Source of the DNA: CAZQQN01 sp964549595
Lineage (GTDB): Bacteria; Bacteroidota; Bacteroidia; CAILMK01; CAYYUA01
Reading direction: 5' to 3'
Assembly: GCA_964549595.1 (NCBI GenBank)
Contig: CAZJWK010000148.1
Span: 1 to 5,414 of the forward strand
DNA: 5,414 nucleotides
The notes under the pieces are model-generated. The model saw only the letters and a program-made list of their open reading frames with translations, made no database searches and had not been told where the DNA came from. Shown one piece after another: positions 1 through 5,414 of the stretch. Made by a program: the position numbers and the translations under genes. The stretch's first letter is position 1. Every line of letters begins with the position of its first letter.

Positions 1-2
1 AA

Positions 3-470
3 CTGGGCAGGCTTTACGACCTGAAAAAGGTCACCTGGCGGAAAACCCTGCCCGCTACGCCCAAACAGGATACCGTCTTTGAGCTCAGCCTCAAATACGA
101 CCACAGGCGCAAGGACACCGTCACCCGGCTGATCTTTGGCGGTTTACAAGCCGACCAAATCCCCCAATTGCCGGTGGACCAACACCACAAAGGCTGGAAG
201 AACTCCATGGGCATTGCCAATCATACCTTCTACCGCACGTATGACCGGACTTTGGATATCTCCTCAGAAAACAATCCTTATTTCGGCATGCTAACCACAG
301 AGGATTACCAGTGGCTGGACAGCCATAAGATTGGTATTGACGGCCCGGTCATGCACTGGGACCAAGAGGACCCGAACTTGCTGCATGTTTGGCTGCTTTC
401 CTTTGAGCGGCATGCCATGGTGGGGCATTATACCATTGAAATTCCTCGAGGTATGCAAGTCCAAACTTAA
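3..470 (+). CDS. Unrecognised protein, C-terminal 155 residues (5' end outside the window)
   Basis: Reading frame 3 is open from the left edge of the window to a TAA at 468-470, so this is the 3' part of a gene that starts upstream. A TTG at 168 and an ATG at 207 lie in frame, but the frame is equally protein-like before them, so neither is taken as the start. I recognise no family. The visible part is soluble-looking, with no membrane segment and no T9SS sorting domain. It is rich in Trp, Tyr and His, with stretches such as DQHHKGWKNSMGIANHTFYR and PVMHWDQEDPNLLHVWLL, and ends EIPRGMQVQT. The alternation of polar and aromatic residues suggests a beta-rich fold, but that is inference. The first 120 bases hold 68 G+C (57%), clearly more than the minus-strand genes (samples of 35-38%), so codon use differs from its neighbours. 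It converges on the T9SS gene and is followed at once by a strong terminator. Coding is fairly sure; function is unknown. Confidence 0.72.
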   Translation: MGRLYDLKKVTWRKTLPATPKQDTVFELSLKYDHRRKDTVTRLIFGGLQADQIPQLPVDQHHKGWKNSMGIANHTFYRTYDRTLDISSENNPYFGMLTTEDYQWLDSHKIGIDGPVMHWDQEDPNLLHVWLLSFERHAMVGHYTIEIPRGMQVQT

Positions 471-480
471 ATTTTTATCG

Positions 481-519
481 GGTATGTATCAAGCTTAAGG
501 GCTTGGTGCATACCTTTTT
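481..519 (+). terminator. Rho-independent terminator of the plus-strand gene
   Basis: Starting 10 bases after the stop codon, GGTATGTATCAAGC (481-494) pairs with GCTTGGTGCATACC (501-514) across the six-base loop TTAAGG, and TTTTT follows at 515-519. The 14-pair stem is unbroken only as plus-strand RNA, where two positions are G-U wobbles. On the other strand the same positions become A-C mismatches, and the sequence after the stem is not T-rich. It therefore looks built to stop plus-strand transcription and not that of the convergent T9SS gene. Confidence 0.85.
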
Positions 520-610
520 AAAATCTTTGAAAAATTTGAGTCCGCTAAGGACACCATGGTTTATCATCCCTTTTGAACAGGTTCATATCGGTTTCAAGTG
601 TAACTTTATC

Positions 611-2926
611 CTATTTCACTACCTTAACCATTCCATGTTCAGTAAAGCGACCGCCAAATGCTCCTTTGATGTCAAATTGGTACAGGTATAAACCTGAAGG
701 AACTTTTTGGCCTTCATGAAAGCCGTTCCAGGAAGGGTTAACGCCTGTTTCCTTATAAACCCTTTGACCCCAGCGGTTGTAAATGGTAAGGGAAACCTCC
801 TCAATAAATTCTCCTTTTAGGGAGAATTCGTCATTGATCCCATCATTATTCGGAGAAAAGGCATCTGGTATATAGTAACGGGTTTCACACGGCCTGGTTT
901 CTACCCGGAAAGTCCCTTTTTCCTGAAAGCATGAATTGCCTGCTTTAACGGTATAACTGCCTTCTCCTCTGACGGTAATGGTTTGTTCCCGGGCTCCGGT
1001 ATTCCATTCATGATTAAAATCCGGGTTTTTCCCATCCAAAGTGACACTGTCAAAACCGCAAATAGTGGTATCAAAGGGCTCAATAGGAGCAGGCTCTTGT
1101 TTAACCTTAACCCTAATGGTATCCTTAGCTGAACAACCACGGTCATCGTTGGCTTTTACCGTATAGGTGGCAGTGCTGTCCGGTCTTACAATTGGATCGG
1201 GCTGAGGAGGTAACTTAGGGAACAATTCCGGCTCCCATTGGTAAGTAGTTCCACCCGAGGCATTTAATTGAGCTTGATCTCCACGGCAGATAGCGGTGTC
1301 ATCCCCGGCATCCACCTCAGGGTTAGGAAAAACCCGAATCCTTTTCTGAGCCGTATCGGAGCCAAAATTATTCTTTACAATTTGAATAATGGGGAAACTA
1401 CCAGTATCCTCAAAACACCATTCCGGGTTTTGCTCCCTTGTACTGTCTCCATTGCCATACCATCGCCACTCAGCCGCATTTTGACTGGTATCGAAAGCTT
1501 GAATACAACCGCTTCCGCAAATTACTGAATCCTCAACACGAAAACCTGCCCTGGGTGTGTCTTTTACACAGCGGTTAGAAGGTACCAAATCTTCATCCTT
1601 TACGGACAGCCGAGTTACGGAATCCCTGGTTATTTCCAATCCTCCTCCCCAACCTTGGCTAAAGGTAGTTGAGGTGGGTGATAATCCTTTGCTATTGACC
1701 CTAAAGGAATCTATGCAAGGACTTTCCGTAAACTTATTGCCCTTTATCCCTGATAAATTGAAATCATCACCGGTCCATGTAGCATAATGCTTACGGCCCG
1801 GGAATGATTGCGCTTTAATGCCTGTATTATGGCTGATTTCGTCATTAAGCTGACCAACGAATTGTTTAGACCATAAAAATTTTTGATTGGTATCAGTCGC
1901 CATTAAAAAGTCATCACCGGTAAATAATAGACGTTGATCAGCCGTTAGCGTTAGCCCTTCGCTTTTCAATGCGCTTCTATCGGAAGTTAGAGCGGATCGA
2001 TAACTTACCATGGTATCGATTACCGGGCTAATAGAACGGGAAACCAAATCCCTTTTCAGGGCACTTAACAGAAAAGTACGATTTATCGGGTTTTCTTTTA
2101 TATTACCTCCGATGTATAATTTACCATTAATGCCTACCATACCTTCAGGATCCAAAGTATCATCGCCACTAAATTGGTTTGAGCTTACTAAGCTTAAACC
2201 CCTTGTCAGGGTGACCACAAAAATGTTCCTATAGTTAATGGCAGGGTTCCCATAAATAAATTGGTGTCGTTCGGTCGTATACACGCCCTTGATGGTTTCA
2301 ATAAACTGATAACCAAGTTTTGTATAATTTGGGGTACCAACAGCATCTTCCTTAATTTCACCTTGCAAGTCCGTTGTAAAACCAATAATTATACAGTCTT
2401 GAGGATTCGGTTTTTTACTTCCTAAAACCCAAAGCCCCTCCGACCACGCTTTCCCCGAAAACGTTGTGCTGTCTACGTAATCAATGAAAAGGCCCCTACT
2501 ACCGCCCTCATTGTAAAAGTTTTTTTCCCAAGCCAGTCTTCCGTTTTTATCAAGTTTAAAAAGCAATAAGTCAGTTTCATTGGTAGTGTCATTGCCTACA
2601 GCACCCGTAAAAGCCACCCCTGAATCAGGCAATGCGGTTACGTCATTTAAAATAGCCTTGTCTACTTTTTTCACCCATTGCTGATTACCGGCTGTATCTA
2701 CCTTTAGGATGAAATATTGGCTGTCTACATTTTCTGTTTGCCCGTACATAATGAGGTTATTCCCGGCTGTTTTGGTCAAATCAGCATTTTCAAAATTGTC
2801 ATTGCCGGCACCATAAGCTTTATGATATCCCTGGCTATTCCCTTGACTTGGAAAGCAAAAAAATATTAGGCATGTGGCTATAACTAAATCGTAAAAAATC
2901 GGTTTTTTGAAAACTCTACCGACCAT
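611..2926 (-). CDS. Secreted multidomain protein with type B T9SS C-terminal sorting domain
   Basis: A 771-residue secreted protein. Residues 1-32 look like a Sec signal peptide: basic RVFKK, a hydrophobic stretch around DLVIATCLIFFCF, then a polar cleavage zone near SQGNSQ. Residues about 35-425 carry spaced repeats of the type LLLFKLDKNGRLAWEKNF and YFILKVDTAGNQQWVKK, resembling the beta-propeller-like repeats of Bacteroidota surface proteins. A PKD-like domain follows (about 458-533, with WRWYGNGDST), then two Ig-like modules (about 536-610, beginning VDAGDDTAICRGDQAQL, and about 615-681), each with a cysteine pair. The last 88 residues are the type B sorting domain: IPDAFSPNNDGINDEF (686-701), NRWGQRVY, WNG and PSGLYLYQF. 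This domain directs passage across the outer membrane by the type IX system; the protein is then released or anchored at the surface. The frame is open upstream to an ATG at 3271 (886 residues), but the ATG at 2926 puts the signal peptide at the N-terminus and is preferred. The ATG at 2956 is another option. The substrate or ligand is unknown; adhesion or binding is a guess. The sorting domain is near certain, the exact start is not. Confidence 0.9.
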   Translation of the reverse strand: MVGRVFKKPIFYDLVIATCLIFFCFPSQGNSQGYHKAYGAGNDNFENADLTKTAGNNLIMYGQTENVDSQYFILKVDTAGNQQWVKKVDKAILNDVTALPDSGVAFTGAVGNDTTNETDLLLFKLDKNGRLAWEKNFYNEGGSRGLFIDYVDSTTFSGKAWSEGLWVLGSKKPNPQDCIIIGFTTDLQGEIKEDAVGTPNYTKLGYQFIETIKGVYTTERHQFIYGNPAINYRNIFVVTLTRGLSLVSSNQFSGDDTLDPEGMVGINGKLYIGGNIKENPINRTFLLSALKRDLVSRSISPVIDTMVSYRSALTSDRSALKSEGLTLTADQRLLFTGDDFLMATDTNQKFLWSKQFVGQLNDEISHNTGIKAQSFPGRKHYATWTGDDFNLSGIKGNKFTESPCIDSFRVNSKGLSPTSTTFSQGWGGGLEITRDSVTRLSVKDEDLVPSNRCVKDTPRAGFRVEDSVICGSGCIQAFDTSQNAAEWRWYGNGDSTREQNPEWCFEDTGSFPIIQIVKNNFGSDTAQKRIRVFPNPEVDAGDDTAICRGDQAQLNASGGTTYQWEPELFPKLPPQPDPIVRPDSTATYTVKANDDRGCSAKDTIRVKVKQEPAPIEPFDTTICGFDSVTLDGKNPDFNHEWNTGAREQTITVRGEGSYTVKAGNSCFQEKGTFRVETRPCETRYYIPDAFSPNNDGINDEFSLKGEFIEEVSLTIYNRWGQRVYKETGVNPSWNGFHEGQKVPSGLYLYQFDIKGAFGGRFTEHGMVKVVK

Positions 2927-3195
2927 AGGAATACCAGTTTTTCTGGACGGGTGCATTTCTAATCGAGCGCTATGCTTTGGAAAGGTTTTCTCCCATAAAC
3001 AACCAAAACACTCAATCCATTCAGTAAGTCTTTTCAGATCAACCATATCACCATTTTCACCACTTCCAGGTAGAAAAAAGAGGGCTTTCAGGAAAGAATG
3101 GGATTTTCTAAAAATTCCTTTTGATAGCAGTTTCCAACGTCCTTTTCTTTCCGCTTTTGAATAACAAATCCTGGTGTGGCATGAAGATTTTTGCG

Positions 3196-3384
3196 CCGGC
3201 CAAACAAGATTGCTTGCCATTGACGCATAGGCCAGGTTGTAGAAGGTCATAGAAGTTTCTTTTGTTATCATGCCTATTAGCTGAAATAATTACTGGAGTT
3301 TCAAGTTATTCAGCAAAAAGGTTGGTTTGGAGAACCTTCATCGAGATCCGGCAGGGCTAATGGCAAAATCGCCAGTTTGGCCGG
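3196..3384. repeat. 189-base imperfect nested inverted repeat
   Basis: The outer ends are exact inverted copies: CCGGCCAAAC (3196-3205) and GTTTGGCCGG (3375-3384). Moving inward the same order is kept on both sides: TTGCCATT (3214-3221) against AATGGCAA (3359-3366) at identical distance from the ends, GAAGGT (3244-3249) against ACCTTC (3335-3340) with one base of shift, then GCTGAA-A-TAA (3280-3289) against TTATTCAGC (3306-3314), a nine-pair hairpin with one bulged A around the centre near 3292. The bases between the blocks have diverged, and the left half between the two inner blocks is about 11 bases longer. No target-site duplication is visible at the outer ends. It could be a decayed miniature element, a long structured leader RNA or a pair of binding sites; the sequence alone does not decide. 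Confidence 0.5.
3280..3314. repeat. Central hairpin of the inverted repeat
   Basis: GCTGAA (3280-3285) and TAA (3287-3289) pair with TTATTCAGC (3306-3314), with A3286 bulged and 16 bases in the loop. AAAAAGG follows on the plus strand and there is no T-run on either side, so it is not a standard intrinsic terminator. It lies just upstream of the ATG at 3271 on the minus strand and could form in an RNA leading into the T9SS gene. Confidence 0.4.
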
Positions 3385-3543
3385 AAATATATACCAGTCC
3401 CGTTTGAACTTGTTAGCTTTGGCTGGACATTAAGCTAAGCTTCAAAGCCCAAAAAGTAATATGGGCTTATTGAGGCATAGCTGGGTAGTTAACAAATAAA
3501 AAAAATACCGTACAGTAAAGGTTAGGAAAAAGCTTAAATGGTG

Positions 3544-3559
3544 AATTGAATTTTCAATT
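3544..3559 (-). terminator. Weak hairpin after the transglutaminase-like gene
   Basis: AATTGA (3544-3549) and TCAATT (3554-3559) form a six-pair stem with a four-base loop, seven bases beyond the stop codon of the minus-strand gene. The stem is almost all A-T pairs, and the nearest T-run on that strand (in GCTTTTTCC) comes only after a gap of more than ten bases. It may be a weak terminator or chance AT-rich symmetry. Confidence 0.2.
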
Positions 3560-3565
3560 GCCTAA

Positions 3566-4549
3566 TTAATCAGAAGAATTGGCGTTTTTGTCAAACCGGA
3601 AGTGTGTTGTTACCTCGCTATAATTTTCCCCGTCCACAAAAACTTTGGGATAAATGAAATAATTCAGAGTTTTGACAGTGCCAGGGTTGATTTCAATGGG
3701 TATATCCCGTCCGGAAGTAAAATTCACCCTGTAAGGATCTAAACTGCCAAAGTAGAAATCCTGCTTTTCCTCAGCTTTCCAGGCCTCTGAAATGTCCACA
3801 GGCTTCCAACCTTTATTCGGCAGAAAAAATTCAGCCCAGCAATGGTAACCCCCGATTTCACCCTGCTTTTTGTCCTTAGGAATAGGGAATCCGATCTGAA
3901 AACGAGCAGGAATTTTCTTGCTGCGACACATTCCCATGAACAAAGAATGAAAATCTGTACAATTGCCTTCCTTTGCATTACAGGCATAGAGGGCATCTCC
4001 CCTTCCCCAGCCTTCTCCTGACTTATCGTAGGTCATAGAAGAAATAAGGTAATCATAAAAAGCCTTTGCCTGAGCTTTTTTGGTATTCTGACCATCCAGA
4101 GCCTTATTGGCTTCGCTTTTGATCTCATCATTGATCGGGATCAGACTATCCGGGTTTACGTACCGTTGTACGTTCTCACTTCCCTTTTTGTACCCTTTCT
4201 GGTCATTTACCAAAGACCGTTTCACATCAAAGTTCATTTTAATCACTAATTGATCAGGTATAGCAGGCTTATTAAGGTGAATCCTCAGGTATCGGTTGCC
4301 AAAACGGGATTCTTTTTCAAAAGAGTAAGGTTGCTTTGTTTCAATGGTCAGGCCATTAATGGTTTGGTACTTACCGGATTCAGGGACCGGTAAAACCATG
4401 CTTAAGGAATTGGCATTTTCCGGTACGGAATTTAACTTAACCTGGTAAGAAAATCGAAACGAAACTTTTTGGCCATTTGTGGGAAAGGAAAGCATTAGAA
4501 TTAAAAACCATAATGCGCTAACCTTAAGAGGAATTTGAATACATTTCAT
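3566..4549 (-). CDS. Exported transglutaminase-like cysteine enzyme
   Basis: A 327-residue protein of the transglutaminase-like superfamily. Such domains use a Cys-His-Asp triad to cleave, form or exchange amide bonds; many bacterial members act as proteases or peptidases. The triad is visible: Cys197 in EGNCTDFHSLFMGMCR, His236 in GGYHCWAEFFL and Asp252 in GWKPVDISEAW, in the usual order and spacing. Residues 1-26 form a Sec signal peptide (MKCIQIPLKVSALWFLILML, then polar FPTNGQ). Residues about 27-112 look like a beta-sandwich N-terminal domain, and the catalytic core begins near YVNPDSLIPINDEI. There is no lipobox cysteine and no T9SS sorting domain, so a periplasmic location is inferred. 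The frame also opens at an ATG at 4570 (seven more residues). The ATG at 4549 is chosen because it places the basic n-region directly before the hydrophobic core and has AGGA a few bases upstream. The gene is co-directional with its neighbours, but a terminator precedes it. The family call is sure; the substrate is unknown. Confidence 0.9.
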   Translation of the reverse strand: MKCIQIPLKVSALWFLILMLSFPTNGQKVSFRFSYQVKLNSVPENANSLSMVLPVPESGKYQTINGLTIETKQPYSFEKESRFGNRYLRIHLNKPAIPDQLVIKMNFDVKRSLVNDQKGYKKGSENVQRYVNPDSLIPINDEIKSEANKALDGQNTKKAQAKAFYDYLISSMTYDKSGEGWGRGDALYACNAKEGNCTDFHSLFMGMCRSKKIPARFQIGFPIPKDKKQGEIGGYHCWAEFFLPNKGWKPVDISEAWKAEEKQDFYFGSLDPYRVNFTSGRDIPIEINPGTVKTLNYFIYPKVFVDGENYSEVTTHFRFDKNANSSD

Positions 4550-4616
4550 GATTCCTGATACCCTTTGCATAGAATGTTTGACCAGAAAAAACTTTAAAAC
4601 TTAAAAAATGAGAGAA

Positions 4617-4652
4617 GCAGTTGGCCATTTATTTTACCGAATGACCAACTGC
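4617..4652 (-). terminator. Intrinsic terminator of the lipoprotein gene
   Basis: GCAGTTGGCCAT (4617-4628) pairs with ATGACCAACTGC (4641-4652): eight perfect pairs at the base, one mismatch, then three more pairs, around a 12-base loop. It lies 51 bases beyond the stop codon of the minus-strand lipoprotein gene. On that strand the stem is followed by TTCTCTCATTTTTTAAG, giving a T-rich tail whose uninterrupted run starts about eight bases after the stem. On the plus strand no T-run follows. It probably separates the lipoprotein transcript from the transglutaminase-like gene, though the offset T-run makes it less than ideal. Confidence 0.6.
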
Positions 4653-4703
4653 CAATAAATTATGATTATTCAATCAAGAAATAATCGTTAACTAAGAAAA
4701 GAA

Positions 4704-5318
4704 TTAAGAAGCCGAAGCGGATTGATTATCAACCGGCTTTTGTTCCCAAACACCGTCTACTTTGTGATAAGTAAACCTGGGTTCTCCGCCCACTTTATGA
4801 ACTTTGGGGTCACGAACCTCTTCAAGATTGGATTTATTGGTACCTTTCATGAAAATATCCACATCGTAAACCGTCCCGTCCTGGGATTTGAAATCGGCAC
4901 AAACAAAATATTTGTTATTGCCTAAATGAGAAAGCCTTTTACGGTGAACTTTGGTAAGTTCTAATTTAAGCTTTTCACCCTGCTTCTCATCCATTACGTG
5001 AAAATAACCCCCATTTTCCTTGGCTTCTTCTTCGATGTGGGCTTTGGCAGCATCCGCAAATTCCTCAATGGTTAAGGAACTTTCTTGAGATCCTTCATCA
5101 GGATGTTCTTCACCCCCTTCATCAGGATGCTCTTCGCCCCCTTCATCAGGGTGTTCTTCGCCCTCTTCATGAGAATGATCTTCACCTTCTTTTTGCTCTT
5201 TTCCATCAGAGCTTCCGTTTCCTTCCGATGAATCATCGGATTGATTTCCTGTACAAGCAGTCATTCCGACAACAAAGGCTAATGTCAGCGGGTAAATAAG
5301 TAAGTGTTTTAGTTGCAT
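4704..5318 (-). CDS. Small lipoprotein with His/acidic octapeptide repeats and an unrecognised C-terminal domain
   Basis: A 204-residue predicted lipoprotein. Residues 1-22 form a type II signal peptide ending in the lipobox MTAC, so Cys22 should be lipidated and the protein membrane-anchored. After it come an acidic, Ser/Gly-rich linker (TGNQSDDSSEGNGSSDGKE) and four octapeptides at 44-75: EGEDHSHE, EGEEHPDE and two copies of GGEEHPDE. Histidines 48, 50, 56, 64 and 72, flanked by Glu and Asp, could bind divalent metal; that is inference. Residues about 80-196 form a compact domain beginning LTIEEFADAAKAHIEEEAKE, followed by alternating strand-like segments including KVHRKRLSHLGNNKYFVCAD, VYDVDIFMKG, DPKVHKVGGEPRFTYHK and VDGVWEQKPV. 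I cannot name it with confidence; the shape (one helix, then a small sheet) suggests a ligand-binding or NTF2/PepSY-like fold as a guess only. No clear Shine-Dalgarno sequence precedes the ATG, which is common in Bacteroidota. A terminator lies downstream. That it is a lipoprotein is fairly sure; its role is unknown. Confidence 0.85.
   Translation of the reverse strand: MQLKHLLIYPLTLAFVVGMTACTGNQSDDSSEGNGSSDGKEQKEGEDHSHEEGEEHPDEGGEEHPDEGGEEHPDEGSQESSLTIEEFADAAKAHIEEEAKENGGYFHVMDEKQGEKLKLELTKVHRKRLSHLGNNKYFVCADFKSQDGTVYDVDIFMKGTNKSNLEEVRDPKVHKVGGEPRFTYHKVDGVWEQKPVDNQSASAS
5094..5189 (-). repeat. 24-base in-frame tandem repeat, four units
   Basis: Four head-to-tail 24-base units at 5094-5117, 5118-5141, 5142-5165 and 5166-5189. 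The first two differ at 2 bases, the second and third at 3, and the third and fourth at 6. Each encodes one octapeptide of the lipoprotein linker. Both differences between units 1 and 2 are synonymous, and two of the three between units 2 and 3 are synonymous. The unit length is a multiple of three, so gain or loss of units keeps the frame. The unit nearest the lipid anchor (5166-5189) is the most diverged. Confidence 0.85.
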
Positions 5319-5414
5319 AATCTTCAGGTTTTTGGTTTCAGGTTCAAATTAAAGAAAAATATATCAAAATAAACAGCAAAACACAATGCCACTGCGGTTA
5401 AACCTCTTTTAATT
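5319..5414 (-). promoter_or_regulatory. AT-rich upstream region of the lipoprotein gene, probable promoter
   Basis: These 96 bases hold no gene and lead into the lipoprotein start. On the minus strand TTAATTTG (5345-5352) matches the Bacteroidota -7 element TAnnTTTG except at one base. A TTTG (5377-5380) lies 24 bases further upstream, slightly beyond the usual spacing to the -33 element. The transcript leader would then be about 20-30 bases. A promoter is expected here from the gene order, but the exact elements are weak. Confidence 0.3.

Larger units (their letters stand above)
2927..3565. other. Long stretch without a convincing gene, upstream of the T9SS gene
   Basis: These 639 bases separate the T9SS gene from the transglutaminase-like gene. 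In the minus strand 2927-3271 is open and in frame with the T9SS gene, but its 115-residue translation is rich in Cys, Trp, Lys and Arg, resembles no domain I know, and would bury the signal peptide. A plus-strand frame of about 47 codons (3290-3430) has no ATG. The stretch contains the inverted repeat at 3196-3384, a seven-pair hairpin (AAGCCCA 3445-3451 with TGGGCTT 3462-3468) and an A-run at 3498-3506. I find no full match to the Bacteroidota promoter element TAnnTTTG on the minus strand. A TATATTTC at about 3383-3390 (minus) is one base off but lacks a clear upstream TTTG. Most likely it is a long leader or regulatory region, possibly with remnants of a lost element. Confidence 0.5.

Noticed and set aside
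14..220. Minus-strand open frame opposite the left gene
   Set aside because: It lies antisense to a longer frame that runs off the window edge, has low-complexity Trp/Ser/Leu composition and no domain; taken as a shadow.
1268..2234. Several plus-strand open frames inside the T9SS gene (1268-1528, 1557-1787, 2010-2234)
   Set aside because: They are antisense to a gene with clear domains throughout, and their translations resemble nothing; shadows.
2907..3164. Plus-strand open frame of 85 codons
   Set aside because: It lies opposite the start and upstream region of the T9SS gene, is rich in Ser, Phe, Arg and Lys, and has no recognisable motif or ribosome binding site.
3290..3430. Plus-strand frame open for about 47 codons in the intergenic region
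   Set aside because: No ATG start, no ribosome binding site, and it overlaps the right arm of the inverted repeat; too little to call a gene or remnant.
3432..3442. Perfect short palindrome AAGCT-A-AGCTT as a possible operator
   Set aside because: Eleven bases of symmetry are common by chance in AT-rich DNA, and no second site or nearby regulator gene supports it.
4722..4925. Plus-strand open frame opposite the lipoprotein gene
   Set aside because: Antisense to a well-supported lipoprotein coding region; shadow.
5094..5189. Possible CRISPR array or regulatory iteron from repeated 24-base units
   Set aside because: The units are contiguous without spacers, are in frame with a coding sequence and encode a coherent octapeptide, so they are a coding tandem repeat.

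Overview
The window reads as Bacteroidota DNA. The strongest sign is the large minus-strand gene: its product ends in the type B C-terminal sorting domain of the type IX secretion system (the gliding-motility-associated CHU_C type), which is confined to that phylum. The intergenic sequence is AT-rich, Shine-Dalgarno sequences are weak or absent, and the proteins are mostly exported, which agrees. Genus cannot be told from the sequence.

Layout from left to right: (1) the 3' end of an unrecognised, relatively GC-rich plus-strand gene (3-470), cut by the window edge. (2) A strong hairpin-plus-T-run terminator (481-519) closing it. (3) A convergent minus-strand gene for a secreted multidomain type IX substrate (611-2926; open to 3271, but the extension is probably not translated). 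(4) About 640 bases without a convincing gene (2927-3565), holding a 189-base imperfect nested inverted repeat (3196-3384). (5) A minus-strand gene for a Sec-exported transglutaminase-like cysteine enzyme (3566-4549). (6) A short spacer with an intrinsic terminator (4617-4652). (7) A minus-strand gene for a small lipoprotein with a histidine/acidic octapeptide tandem repeat (4704-5318). (8) About 96 bases of AT-rich upstream sequence.

The three complete genes share a strand, and each product carries an export signal (lipobox, or Sec signal peptide with or without a T9SS sorting domain), so all three should act in the envelope or outside the cell. They do not look like one operon: the lipoprotein gene has its own terminator, and more than 600 bases separate the transglutaminase gene from the T9SS gene. 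No functional link between them can be shown.

I see no defence system, CRISPR array, tRNA, rRNA, transposase or phage gene. The parts most worth a second look are the inverted repeat upstream of the T9SS gene and the histidine-rich repeat of the lipoprotein.
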